Assembly: GCF_032854445.1 (NCBI RefSeq)
Contig: NC_088307.1
Coordinates: forward strand, 994,001 to 1,058,000
Length of the DNA stretch: 64,000 nt
Direction of reading: 5' to 3'
From: Liolophura sinensis
Taxonomy: Eukaryota > Mollusca > Polyplacophora > Chitonida > Chitonidae
Each line of letters opens with the position of its first letter. The first letter of the stretch is position 1. Under the pieces are notes generated by a model. It saw nothing but the letters and a program-made list of their open reading frames with translations, did not search any database and was not told the DNA's origin. The position numbers and the translations under genes are program-made. Positions 12,401 through 24,400 of the stretch are shown here, piece after piece.

Positions 12401-15400
12401 ATACAGAGTGTATTGTACTATATGCTGCAGTGTTTTATACAGAGTGTATTATGCTATATGCTGCAGTGTTTTATACAGTGTGTATTATGCTATATTCTGC
12501 AGTGTTTTATACAGAGTGTATTATGCTATAGGAGGCAGTGTTTTATACAGAGTGTATTATGCTGTATGCTGCAGTGTTTTATACAGAGTGTATTATGCTA
12601 TATGCTGCAGTGTTTTATACAGAGTGTATTATGCTATATGCTGCAGTGTTTTATACAGTGTGTATTATGCTATAGGAGGCAGTGTTTTATACAGAGTGTA
12701 TTATGCTATATGCTGCAGTGTTTTATACAGAGTGTATTATGCTATATGCTGCAGTGTTTTATACAGAGTGTATTGTACTATATGCTGCAGTGTTTTACAC
12801 AGAGTGTATTATGCTATATGTTGCAATTGTTATACAGAGTGTATTGTACTATATGCTGCAGTGTTTTATACAGCGTGTATTATGCTATATGTTGCAATTT
12901 GTTATACAGAGTGTATTGTACTATATGCTGCAGTGTTTTATACAGAGTGTATTATGCTATATGTTGCAATTTGTTATACAGAGTGTATTGTACTATATGC
13001 TGCAGTGTTTTATACAGAGTGTATTATGCTATATTCTGCAGTGTTTTATACAGAGTGTATTATGCTACATGCTGCAGTGTTTTATACAGAGTGTATTATG
13101 CTATATGCTGCAAGTGTTTTATACAGAGTGTATTATGCTATATTCTGCAGTGTTTTATACAGAGTGTATTATGCTATATTCTGCAGTGTTTTATACAGAG
13201 TGTATTATGCTATATGCTGCAGTGTTTTATACAGAGCGTATTATGCTATATGCTGCAGTGTTTCATACAGAGTGTATTATGCTATATTCTGCAGTGTTTT
13301 ATACAGAGTGTATTATGCTACATGCTGCAGTGTTTTATACAGTGTGTATTATGCTATAGGAGGCAGTTTTTTATACAGAGTGTATTATGCTATAGGAGGC
13401 AGTGCTTTATACAGAGTGTATTGTACTATATGCTGCAGTGTTTTATACAGAGTGTATTATGCTATATGCTGCAGTGTTTTATACAGAGTGTATTATGCTA
13501 TATTCTACAGTGTTTTATACAGAGTGTATTATGCTATATTCTGCAGTGTTTTATACAGAGTGTATTATGCTATATGCTGCAGTGTTTTATACAGAGCGTA
13601 TTATGCTATATGCTGCAGTGTTTTATGCTTAATGCTGCAGTGTTTTATACAGAGCGTATTATGCTATATGCTGCAGTGTTTCATACAGAGTGTATTATGC
13701 TATATTCTGCAGTGTTTTATACAGAGTGTATTATGCTATATTCTGCAGTGTTTTATACAGAGTGTATTATGCTATATTCTACAGTGTTTTATACAGAGTG
13801 TATTATGCTATATTCTGCAGTGTTTTATACAGAGTGTATTATGCTATATGCTGCAGTGTTTTATACAGAGCGTATTATGCTATATGCTGCAGTGTTTTAT
13901 GCTATATGCTGCAGTGTTTTATACAGAGCGTATTATGCTATATGCTGCAGTGTTTCATACAGAGTGTATTATGCTATATTCTGCAGTGTTTTATACAGAG
14001 TGTATTATGCTACATGCTGCAGTGTTTTATACAGAGTGTATTATGCTATATGCTGCAAGTGTTTTCTACAGAGTGTATTATGCTATATGTTGCAATTTAT
14101 TATACAGAGTGTATTGTACTATATGCTGCAGTGTTTTATACAGAGTGTATTATGCTATATGCTGCAGTGTTTTATACAGAGTGTATTATGCTATATGTTG
14201 CAATTTGTTATACAGAGTGTATTGTACTATATGCTGCAGTGTTTTATACACAGTGTATTGTGCTATATGCTGCAGTGTTTTATACAGAGTGTATTATGCT
14301 ATATGCTGCAGTGTTTTATACAGAGTGTAGTATGCTATATGTTGCAATTTGTTATACAGAGTGTATTGTACTATATGCTGCAGTGTTTTATACAGAGTGT
14401 ATTATGCTATATGCTGCAGTGTTTTATACAGTGTGTATTATGCTATATTCTGCAGTGTTTTATACAGAGTGTATTATGCTATAGGAGGCAGTGTTTTATA
14501 CAGAGTGTATTATGCTGTATGCTGCAGTGTTTTATACAGAGTGTATTATGCTATATGCTGCAGTGTTTTATACAGAGTGTATTATGCTATATGCTGCAGT
14601 GTTTTATACAGTGTGTATTATGCTATAGGAGGCAGTGTTTTATACAGAGTGTATTATGCTATATGCTGCAGTGTTTTATACAGAGTGTATTATGCTATAT
14701 GCTGCAGTGTTTTATACAGAGTGTATTATGCTATATGCTGCAGTGTTTTATACAGAGTGTATTGTACTATATGCTGCAGTGTTTTACACAGAGTGTATTA
14801 TGCTATATGTTGCAATTGTTATACAGAGTGTATTGTACTATATGCTGCAGTGTTTTATACAGCGTGTATTATGCTATATGTTGCAATTTGTTATACAGAG
14901 TGTATTGTACTATATGCTGCAGTGTTTTATACAGAGTGTATTATGCTATATGTTGCAATTTGTTATACAGAGTGTATTGTACTATATGCTGCAGTGTTTT
15001 ATACACAGTGTATTGTGCTATATTCTGCAGTGTTTTATATGGAGTGTATTATGCTACATGCTGCAGTGTTTTATATTATTAGTATGTATCACGGTCCAGA
15101 GTTCTCTAATACATGTAGCCCGATAAGTTAAATCAGTCCACGGCAATTGTGAAATGGTATATGATATCTTTATTTCAGAAAAAAAAAGCGTGGGTATTTG
15201 TATCCGGTATCCGAAATGCACCGAACGAATTGTTTGATTTTTCAACATAAAAATTACAAGATAAAGATTAAAACCAAAGCTGCAACGAGAGTGTCATACA
15301 TGTAGTTGGATGTTGTAGTAGTAGTGCAGTACGGCTTTTGTGATAAGAGTAGGTTGTAGGAGTAGTGCAGTACGGTTTTTGTGATAAGAGTAGGTTGTAG

Positions 15401-18400
15401 GAGTAGTGCAGTACGGCTTTTGTGATAAGAGTAGGTTGTAGGAGTAGTGCAGTACTGTACATGTGGTAACAGTAGGATGTAGGAGTAGTGCAGTACTGTA
15501 CATGTGGCAACAGTAGGATGTAGGAGTAGTGCAGTACGGTACTTGTGGTAAGAGAAGGGTAGCTGTGGTAAGATTAGGATGTAGGAGTGGTGCGGTACGG
15601 TTTTTGTCGTAAGAGTAGGTTGTAGGAGTAGTGCAGTACGGTATCTGTGGCAAGAGTAGGTTGTAGGAGTAATGCAGTACGGTTTTTGTAGTAACGGGAG
15701 GTTGTAGGAGTAATGCAGTACGGTTTTTGTGGTAAGAGGAGGTAGTAGGAGTAGTGTAGTACGGTACCTGTGGTAACAGGAGGTTGTAGGAGTCGGTGTC
15801 GTATCTGGGAGGGTTGTCATTGACATCAGTCACGGTGATGGAGAGAGTAGCTGTGCCAGTCATCACCGGGCCAGGGTTACCGTCGTCAACGGCGTACAAA
15901 AGGAGGCTAAGTCTGTCACCCAGTGGACCTTCTCTGTCCAGAGGCGCCACCAGAGTTACCGTTCCTGACGTTGGGTTTATAGATATCAACCCTGTAACGA
16001 CAGACAAAAGCAAGAATGGTAGTATGCTTGGGGGTTTACTACGCACTTAACAATTTTTCACCATATGACGGCGAAAATTCATTAGGCGTGTGTACATGTA
16101 CTGTGTTTTCTTGTGGCAAGTCCATGCCGCATAAGTGTTGTCGTCGCTGAAGTTCAATGCCGAAGACACCAAATATGACATCACACCCAGTCACAATATA
16201 CTGACATCGGGCCAGCTAGTCCTATTTTGATCTCCGGTCTCTGGACTTCGAGGATGACGCTCTAACCATTAGGCCACCTTAGAGGTAAGAAATCCAGTGA
16301 AAGTTATACATCCGGTGATAGTTACACATCCAATGATGACTGAAATCGGGAGACCGGCTTCAAACTGGGGTCGTGTAATACCACAGGCTATAAAAATGGT
16401 GTTTGTTCTTGCCCTGCTTGGCGCCCAGCACCGTGAGGTCAGAGCAACGAAATAAGAAGAAACAGTATTAAATCATTAAGTCAGCCGTTAAACCCCAAGC
16501 ATTCATTCTTTCGTACCAGTGATATTTACACATCCAATGATAGTCACACATTCAATGATAGTTACACATCCAATGATAGTTACACATCCAATGATAGTTA
16601 CACATCCAATGATAGTCACACATCCAATGATAGTCACACATTCAATGATAGTTACACATCCAATGATATTTTTTTTTTTTTTTTTTTTGATTGGTGTTTT
16701 ACGCCGTACTCAAGAATATTTCACTTATACGACGGCGGCCAGCATTATGGTGGATGGAAACCGGGCAAAGCCCGGGGAAACCCACGACCATCCGCAGGTT
16801 GCTGGCAGACCTTCCCACTTACGGCCGGAGAGGAAGCCAGCATGAGCTGGACTTGAACTCACAGCGACCGCATTGGTGAGAGGCTCCTAGGTCATTACGC
16901 TGCGCTAGCGCGCTAACCGACTGAGCCACGGAGGCCCCTTCCAATGATAGTTACACATCCAATGATAGTCACACATCCAATGATAGTTACACATCCAATG
17001 ATAGTCACACATCCAATGATAGTTACACATCCAATGATAGCTACACATCCAATGATAGTCACACATCCAATGATAGTTACACATCCAATGATAGTCACAC
17101 ATCCAATGATAGTTACACATCCAATGATAGTCACACATCCAATGATAGTTACACAGCCAGTGATAGTCACACATCCAATGATAGTTACACAGCCAATGAT
17201 AGTCACACATCCAATGATAGTCACGCATTCAATGACAGTTACAAATCCAATGATAGTTACACATCCAATGATAGTTACACATCCAATGATAGTCACACAT
17301 CCAATGATAGATACACAGCCAATGATAGGCACACATCCAATGATAGTTACACGGCCAATGATAGTTGCACATCCAGTGCTAGTCACACATTCAATAATAT
17401 TTACGCATCCAGTGATAGTTACTTATCCACTGATAATTCTAAGTATTCAACGGTGATTCCTTCCACATACGTGTAACTGACCTCATATCAAAGTGGACAA
17501 AAAGAGTCAAATGAAAATTTTGTCGTATTGATAAGCCTATCATTTATCAGTGGGATAATGCTGGTACAACGCCCAAAATCAACCACTGACTGGCGTCTGG
17601 TCAGTGGGATCCTGGCTGATTTGGTAGAAGCCTTAAGTTAGGGTGTTTATCAAGTGTTTAGTGAAGGACGCTCGGTTTATTGCGGGAATCTCATTTTCAG
17701 TTTCCGCCCGCTATAAACCTGACTACGGCAGAATATATGCAAAAGTGTCTAGTATGGCTTTAAACACCAATTTAATAATTCAAAAAATCTTATTCTTGCC
17801 AACACGCATGGAGGGATCTTCGTCCAGGATACAATGATATTTGCGGAATGTAACTCTCGGTATCGATCAACAAGAAGTGTTGGGGAAAGTTACGGGAAAT
17901 AACTGCTTTTAATGTGACGGATCGACGGTAAGCCATCCCCATCTCCATTTACCCCATCTTCACACGCGCATTAAATCTTCCCTAGCGTAAATTTATGTCA
18001 ACCGACTGGTCCCCATAATCAACTAACCTGTTCTGAGTCTCGTCGAACCAAAAACGTTCACAAAATAAATACTTTCCGCAACTACAAGTATAGAAACCTC
18101 ACAGTCTACGTCTTTAATCGTTTAACACGTAATCTCTGACTACATACCTAGACTAGGTACGTTTCCCAAGAGGTAGGTTACTTGCTGGTGAGGCACCTCT
18201 CGGTTGTCAGTGGCTCGGACCGTCACCAGGCCTACACCAGATCTGTTCTCTTCGACCGTCACGTTGTATACTGGGACGTCAAACACGGGTGGATATCTGT
18301 TCTTGTCTTCAACCTTTACCTGTGTTGATGGAAATAAAAATAAGTTATCACAATTTCATTTCCGCTCCTGTAACAGTAATGTGTATTTACTGTACGGTGC

Positions 18401-21400
18401 AGGTATATTTAACGTTTGCTTGCTTACTGTTCGGTATCTTTAACGTGGAGACTGGTTTAATGTAGGGTATCCTTAACGTGAAGACTTGTTTATTGTAGGG
18501 TATGCCTAACGTCAGGAATTTTTTACTGTTCGGTATCTTTAATGTGGAGACTTCTTTAATGTAGGGTATCCTTAACGTGAAGATTTGTTTACTGTAGGTA
18601 CCTTTTACGTGGAGACTTGTTTACTGTCGGGTATGCTTAACATGGAGACTTGTTTACTGTAGGGTATCCTTAACGTGGAGATTTGTTTAACGTAGGGTAT
18701 CCTTAACGTGAAGATTTGTTTACTGTGGGGTATCCTTAACTCGAAGACTTGTTTACTGTAGGGTATCTTTCACGTGGAGATTTGTTTACTGTAGGGTATC
18801 CTTAACGCGAAGACTTGTGTATTGTAGGGTATGCTTGACGTGAACACTTGTTTACTAGAGCTTACCTTAAGGTGGAGATTGGTTTACGGTAGGGTATCCT
18901 TAACGTGGAGACTTGCTTACCGTAGGGTATCTTTTACGTGGAGGCTTGTTTACTGTAAAGTATCCTTAACGCGAAGACTTGTTTATTGTTGGGTATGTTT
19001 AACGCAAAGACTTGTTTACTGGAGGGTATCCTTAACGCGAAGACTTGTGTATTGTAGGATATGCTTGACGTGAACACTTGTTTACTAGAGCTTACCTTAA
19101 GGTGGAGATTGGTTTACGGTAGGGTATCCTTAACGTGAAGACTTGTTTACTGTAGGGTATGCTTAACGTCAGGAATTTTTTACTGTTCGGTATCTTTAAT
19201 GTGGAGACTTCTTTAATGTAGGGTATCCTTAACGTGAAGATTTGTTTACTGTAGGTACCTTTTACGTGGAGACTTGTTTACTGTCGGGTATGCTTAACAT
19301 GGAGACTTGTTTACTGTAGGCTTTCCTTAACGTGGAGATTTGATTACTGTAGGGTATCTTTAACGTGGAGATTTGTTTAACGTAGGGTATCCTTAACGTG
19401 AAGATTTGTTTACTGTGGGGCATCCTTAACGCGAAGACTTGTTTACTGTAGGGTATCTTTTACGTGGAGATTTGTTTACTGTAGGGTATCCTTAACGCGA
19501 AGACTTGTGTATTGTAGGGTATGCTTGACGTGAACACTTGTTTACTAGAGCTTACCTTAAGGTGGAGATTGGTTTACGGTAGGGTATCCTTAACGTGGAG
19601 ACTTGCTTACCGTAGGGTATCTTTTACGTGGAGGCTTGTTTACTGTAAAGTATCCTTAACGCGAAGACTTGTTTATTGTTGGGTATGTTTAACGCGAAGA
19701 CTTGTTTACTGGAGGGTATCCTTAATGCGAAGACTTGTGTATTGTAGGGTATGTTTAACGCGAAGACTTGTTTACTGGAGGGTATCCTTAACGTGAAGAC
19801 TTGTTTATTGAAGGGTATGTTTAACGCGAAGACTTGTTTACTGTAGGGTATCTTTAAGGTGGAGATTGGTTTAATGTAGGGTATCCTTAACACGAAGACT
19901 TGTTTATTGTAGGATATGCTTGACGTGAAGAGTTGTTTACTGGAGGGTATCTTTTACGTGGAGACTTGTTTACTCTAGGTATCCTTAACGTGTAGACTTG
20001 TTTAATGTAGGGTATCCTTAATGTGGAGACTTGTTTACTGGAGGGTATCCTTAAGGTGGAGATTGGTTTAATGTAGGGTATGCTTAACGTGGAGACTTGG
20101 TTAATGTAGTCTATCCTTAACGTGGAGACTTGTTTAATGAAGGGTTTCCTTAACGTGGAGACTTGATTAATGTAGGTTATCCTTAACGCTAAGACTTATT
20201 TAATGTGAGGTATCCTTAACGTGGAGGTACCCGACGCGTGATATAACAGAAATAGTCTTGACTAAACCAACTGTTTTAAACACGTTCGATGGTAACCATT
20301 GACTAGCCGGCTGCAGAATGTCGTGGGTTTCACCCGGGTTCTGCTCGGTTTCCCCGCACCATAATGCTGGCCGCCATCATATTCTTTAATATGGCGTAAA
20401 ACAATAATCAAATAAATAAATACATCAAATTTATTTGATTGGAGTTTTTACTCCGAATTTCACTTACACGACGGCCGCCAACATTATGGTGGGATGAAAC
20501 CGAGCAGAGTCTGGGGGAAGCTCACGACCACCTGCAGATTGCTGGTGACCTTACCAGGTACGACCGGAGAGGACTTTCACAACGATCGCATTGGTGGGAG
20601 GCGCCTGAGTGTTTTCCCCGCACTGGCACGCTAACCACTCAGACGGCCGACACCGTTCATTTTACAGGGCATGGGGTAATCAAACTGTCTTAGATTGCTG
20701 TCAAACTTAATCTTAACTTAAAACCACTTACTGTGCAAAAAGTGTGACTTAAGTAGTAAGTTTTAGTTTAATAGTTCTCATTCGTTCAAGGTTTTTCACG
20801 ACCTTCATGGTCTCCATGTTTTTCGCAGTACTCAAGAATATTTCACATGTACAACGGCGGCCAGCAATATGGTGGGAGGAAACCGAGCAGAGCCGGTGGG
20901 AAACCCACAATCACAAGCAGATTGCTGGCAGACCTCCCCACATATGGATTGAGTGGAAGCCAGCATAAGCTGGATTTGAACTCATTTGTGAGAGACTCCT
21001 GGGTCATTGCACAGCGCTGCCCAGTTAGATGTAATACCAAAAGATAATTCTTTTGTCACACTTTAAAGTCACACTTTAGTGTAAGGTAGCTGTATAATCC
21101 AAGGCTAAGTTTGTCCAGTACTCACTGTAACAGTGACGTCATTTGTGAAAATTCCATCTGTTACTCTGACCATGAGAGAGACGATGTCACCGGTGGAACC
21201 CTGAAGAAGGTCGGCCACGTCTATAGCTTTGGCGACAGTTATCTCCCCTGTTGTGGGATTAATGGAGAAGTAGTCCTGCTGACCCAGCAGTGAGAAGCGC
21301 AGTGTGTCATCGTCTTTATCCGAGGCGGTAATATTAGCCACAGAGGTGCCGGGAGGATCGCCTTCCTTTACACTGGCCGTGTAGCCCGTGGCACCAAATT

Positions 21401-24400
21401 CAGGTCTATTATCATTAATATTCATCACGTTCAAACAGACCGTTGTTGTTGCACTCCTAGGAGGCGTGCCCAAATCTGTGGCCGTAACGTCAGCGCAGAT
21501 TCTTCTTTCCGAGGGGTTTTCAAAGTCCACATCTTTGATGATGGAAATGTTACCGGATGGCTCTATGGTGAGGTAGGGAGAATTCAAATTGTAGGTGACA
21601 ATACCGCTTTGGCCTCGGTCCGGGTCACTGGCTGACAAAGTCTTAATGACGGTGTTTATAGAGACGTTTTCGTACACCTTTATGTCGTAGACATTCTCCG
21701 AAAAACTAGGATCGTAGTTGTTAGGTAACGGTGCCTGGGAGCAGTCTACCAAACCTGCAATTGGAGATTATTTTCTTGAAAATCTTCAAACATTCGCATT
21801 TCTGTGCAAGCTTGTAATTGGCCCTGCACATTGATCAAGTTTTGGAGGATGGGGTACCTCCCGGAACAATCAAGCAAAATGCTTGAAACGCTTTAGGACA
21901 ATGTAAAAGTGTGTAATTCCACACGCTGACAACAGCAAATATACAGCGCCTTTTGATCTTTGTATATGTATGTACATGTACCATGCCACTCTCTGGCAGC
22001 ATAACATTTTTCATCATCTCTGTATACATGTATGAAGTCGCATACTGACGACAGCAAATCACTAAGATATGTATGTGATATTGATTTAAGTCTGTCAGGT
22101 TATTTAATTCTATTACGTGGTTTACTAAAGTGTCCATCGTCACGTCACGTTATAGAAGCCTTAGATTATCTGGTAAAATGCTTACCCTAACGTTTTGCTT
22201 ACACGCCCCCTTACATCATGCCATTCGGTGGACTGACCACCAAATTCACTTACCAGAGACACCGGGTACGTTGTTTCCGGTGAATCCAGGCGGGGTCAGT
22301 ATGACGTTCACCACAAGACTGTCATTCATGGCCGTATTGGTAGGGTCCTTTGCGTATACTATGATCTAGAAACAAAGATGAAGTGAGTTAAAGCAGGCGT
22401 TCTTACACAAGATCATACCTTGTGTTTATATCTATTTTATTTATTTTATTGGTATTTTACGCCGTACTCAAGAATATTTCACTTATACGACAGCCGGCAT
22501 CATTATGTTGGGAGGAAACCAGGCACAGCCAGGGGAAAACTCACGACCACCTGCAGGTTGCTGGAAGACCTTCCGACGTACGGCCGGAGAGGAAGCCAGC
22601 ATTATCGCGTATTTATAACACTCGGCTCATGTAAGTATGCAGAACTGGGAACTGAGCACGAACGCACATTGTTTTGCTTTCAGTCTACAATCACTCGAAG
22701 GCTGATTCTACTCAGCCATCTCTGAAGTAAGTTAAAATTTGAAATACGATTCAGGGGATAGTCACTTCTTGGACCGTATGAGTCAAAAGTTTGGCCTCCC
22801 CCCTAACATCAATAAACAAATATGTCAGATTTCAACATTCATTACGTTCCCCTCCGGCCATACCTTGTCCAACAGCAACCTCTGGTTAGTCGTGGGTTTC
22901 CCGGACTCTCCCCGATTTCCTCCCACAATAATGCTAGCCACCATCGTATAAGCAAAATATTCTTCAGTAAAATACCCATCAAGTAAATCAAATTTCATTG
23001 CAAAACACTAAAGATTTTCTAAAGGTTTTAACTTGGGATTTTGTGACAAATGGCAGTGTGGAATTATCCCCTGTGAATAAATGGATCAAATTACACTAGA
23101 ATATGAACACCAGAATGGAAACATCAGAATATCAACACCAGAAACGAAACATCAAAATGTCAACACCAGAATGGAAACATTAGCATATCAATACCAGAAT
23201 CGAAACATCAGAATATCAACACCAGAATGGAAACATCAGAATATCAACACCAGAATCCAAACATTAGAACATAAATACCAGAATGGAAACATCAGAATAT
23301 CAACACCAGAATGGAAACATCAGAAAATCAACACCAGAATGGAAACATTAGCATATCAATACCAGATTCGAAACATCAGAATATCAACACGCGAATGGAA
23401 ACATTAGCATATCAATACCGGAATGGAAACATCAGAATATTAACACCAGAATGGAAACATCAGAATATCAACACCAGAATGGAAACATCAGAATATTAAC
23501 ACCAGAATCGAAACATCAGAATTTCAACACCAGAATCGAAACATCAGAATCGAAACACCAGAATATCAACACCAGAATGGAAACATCAGAATATTAACAC
23601 CCGAATGGCAACATTAGAATATCAACACCAGAATCAAAACATCAGAATATCAACACCAGAATGGAAACATCAGAATATCAATACCAGAATGGAAACATCA
23701 GAAAATCAACACCAGAATGGAAACATCAGAATATCAACACCAGAATCGAAACACCAGAATCGAAACATCAGAATATCAACACCAAAATCGAAACAATAGA
23801 ATATCAACATCCGAATGAAAACATCAGAATATCAACACCAGAATCGAAACATCAGAATATCAAAACCAGAATCGAAACATCAGAATATCAACACCAGAAC
23901 TAAAACATTAGAATATCAACACCAGAACTAAAACATTAGAATATTAACACCAGAATCGAAACATTAGAATACCAACACCGGAATCGAAACATTAGAGTAT
24001 CAACACCAGAATCGAAACATGAGAATATCAACACCAGAATCGAAACATCAGAATATCAACACCAAAATCGAAACAATAGAATATCAACACCAGAATCGAA
24101 ACATGAGAATATCAACACCCGAATGAAAACATCAGAATATCAACACCAGAATAGCACCACTAGAAAGGAACACCAGAACATCAATATCAGAATCAGAACA
24201 TCAGAATATTAATATCAGAATCAGAACATCAGAATATTAATATCAGAATGGAAACATTGCAATATCAATATCAAAATCGGAACATCAGGGTTCCGTGGCT
24301 CAGTTGGTTAGCGCGCTAGCGCCGTGTGATGACCCAGCAGTCTCTCACCAATGCGGTCGCTGTCAGTTCAAGTCCAGCTCATGCTGGCTTCCTCTCCAGC

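Noticed and set aside
10511-15131. Long plus-strand open frames (up to 1069 codons) that could look like a Cys/Tyr-rich repetitive protein
   Set aside because: They are produced by a 36-bp unit without stops in any plus-strand frame. Three frames are open together, there is no signal peptide or domain, and the array sits in a cadherin intron on the opposite strand.
15254-15767. Continuation of cadherin exon 9 into the 41-bp array as coding sequence
   Set aside because: The frame stays open into the array, but exon length (224 nt) and phase match exons 4 and 14 only if splicing occurs at the first CAG|GTAC.
16519-17456. Protein-coding repeats in the 18-bp array on both strands
   Set aside because: Openness on both strands follows from a six-codon unit. 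There is no start context or domain.
24297-24370. tRNA gene
   Set aside because: A and B boxes are present but the cloverleaf does not close and the sequence continues into a SINE body. The same holds at 36468-36545 and at the minus-strand heads near 16860-16938 and 59790-59862.
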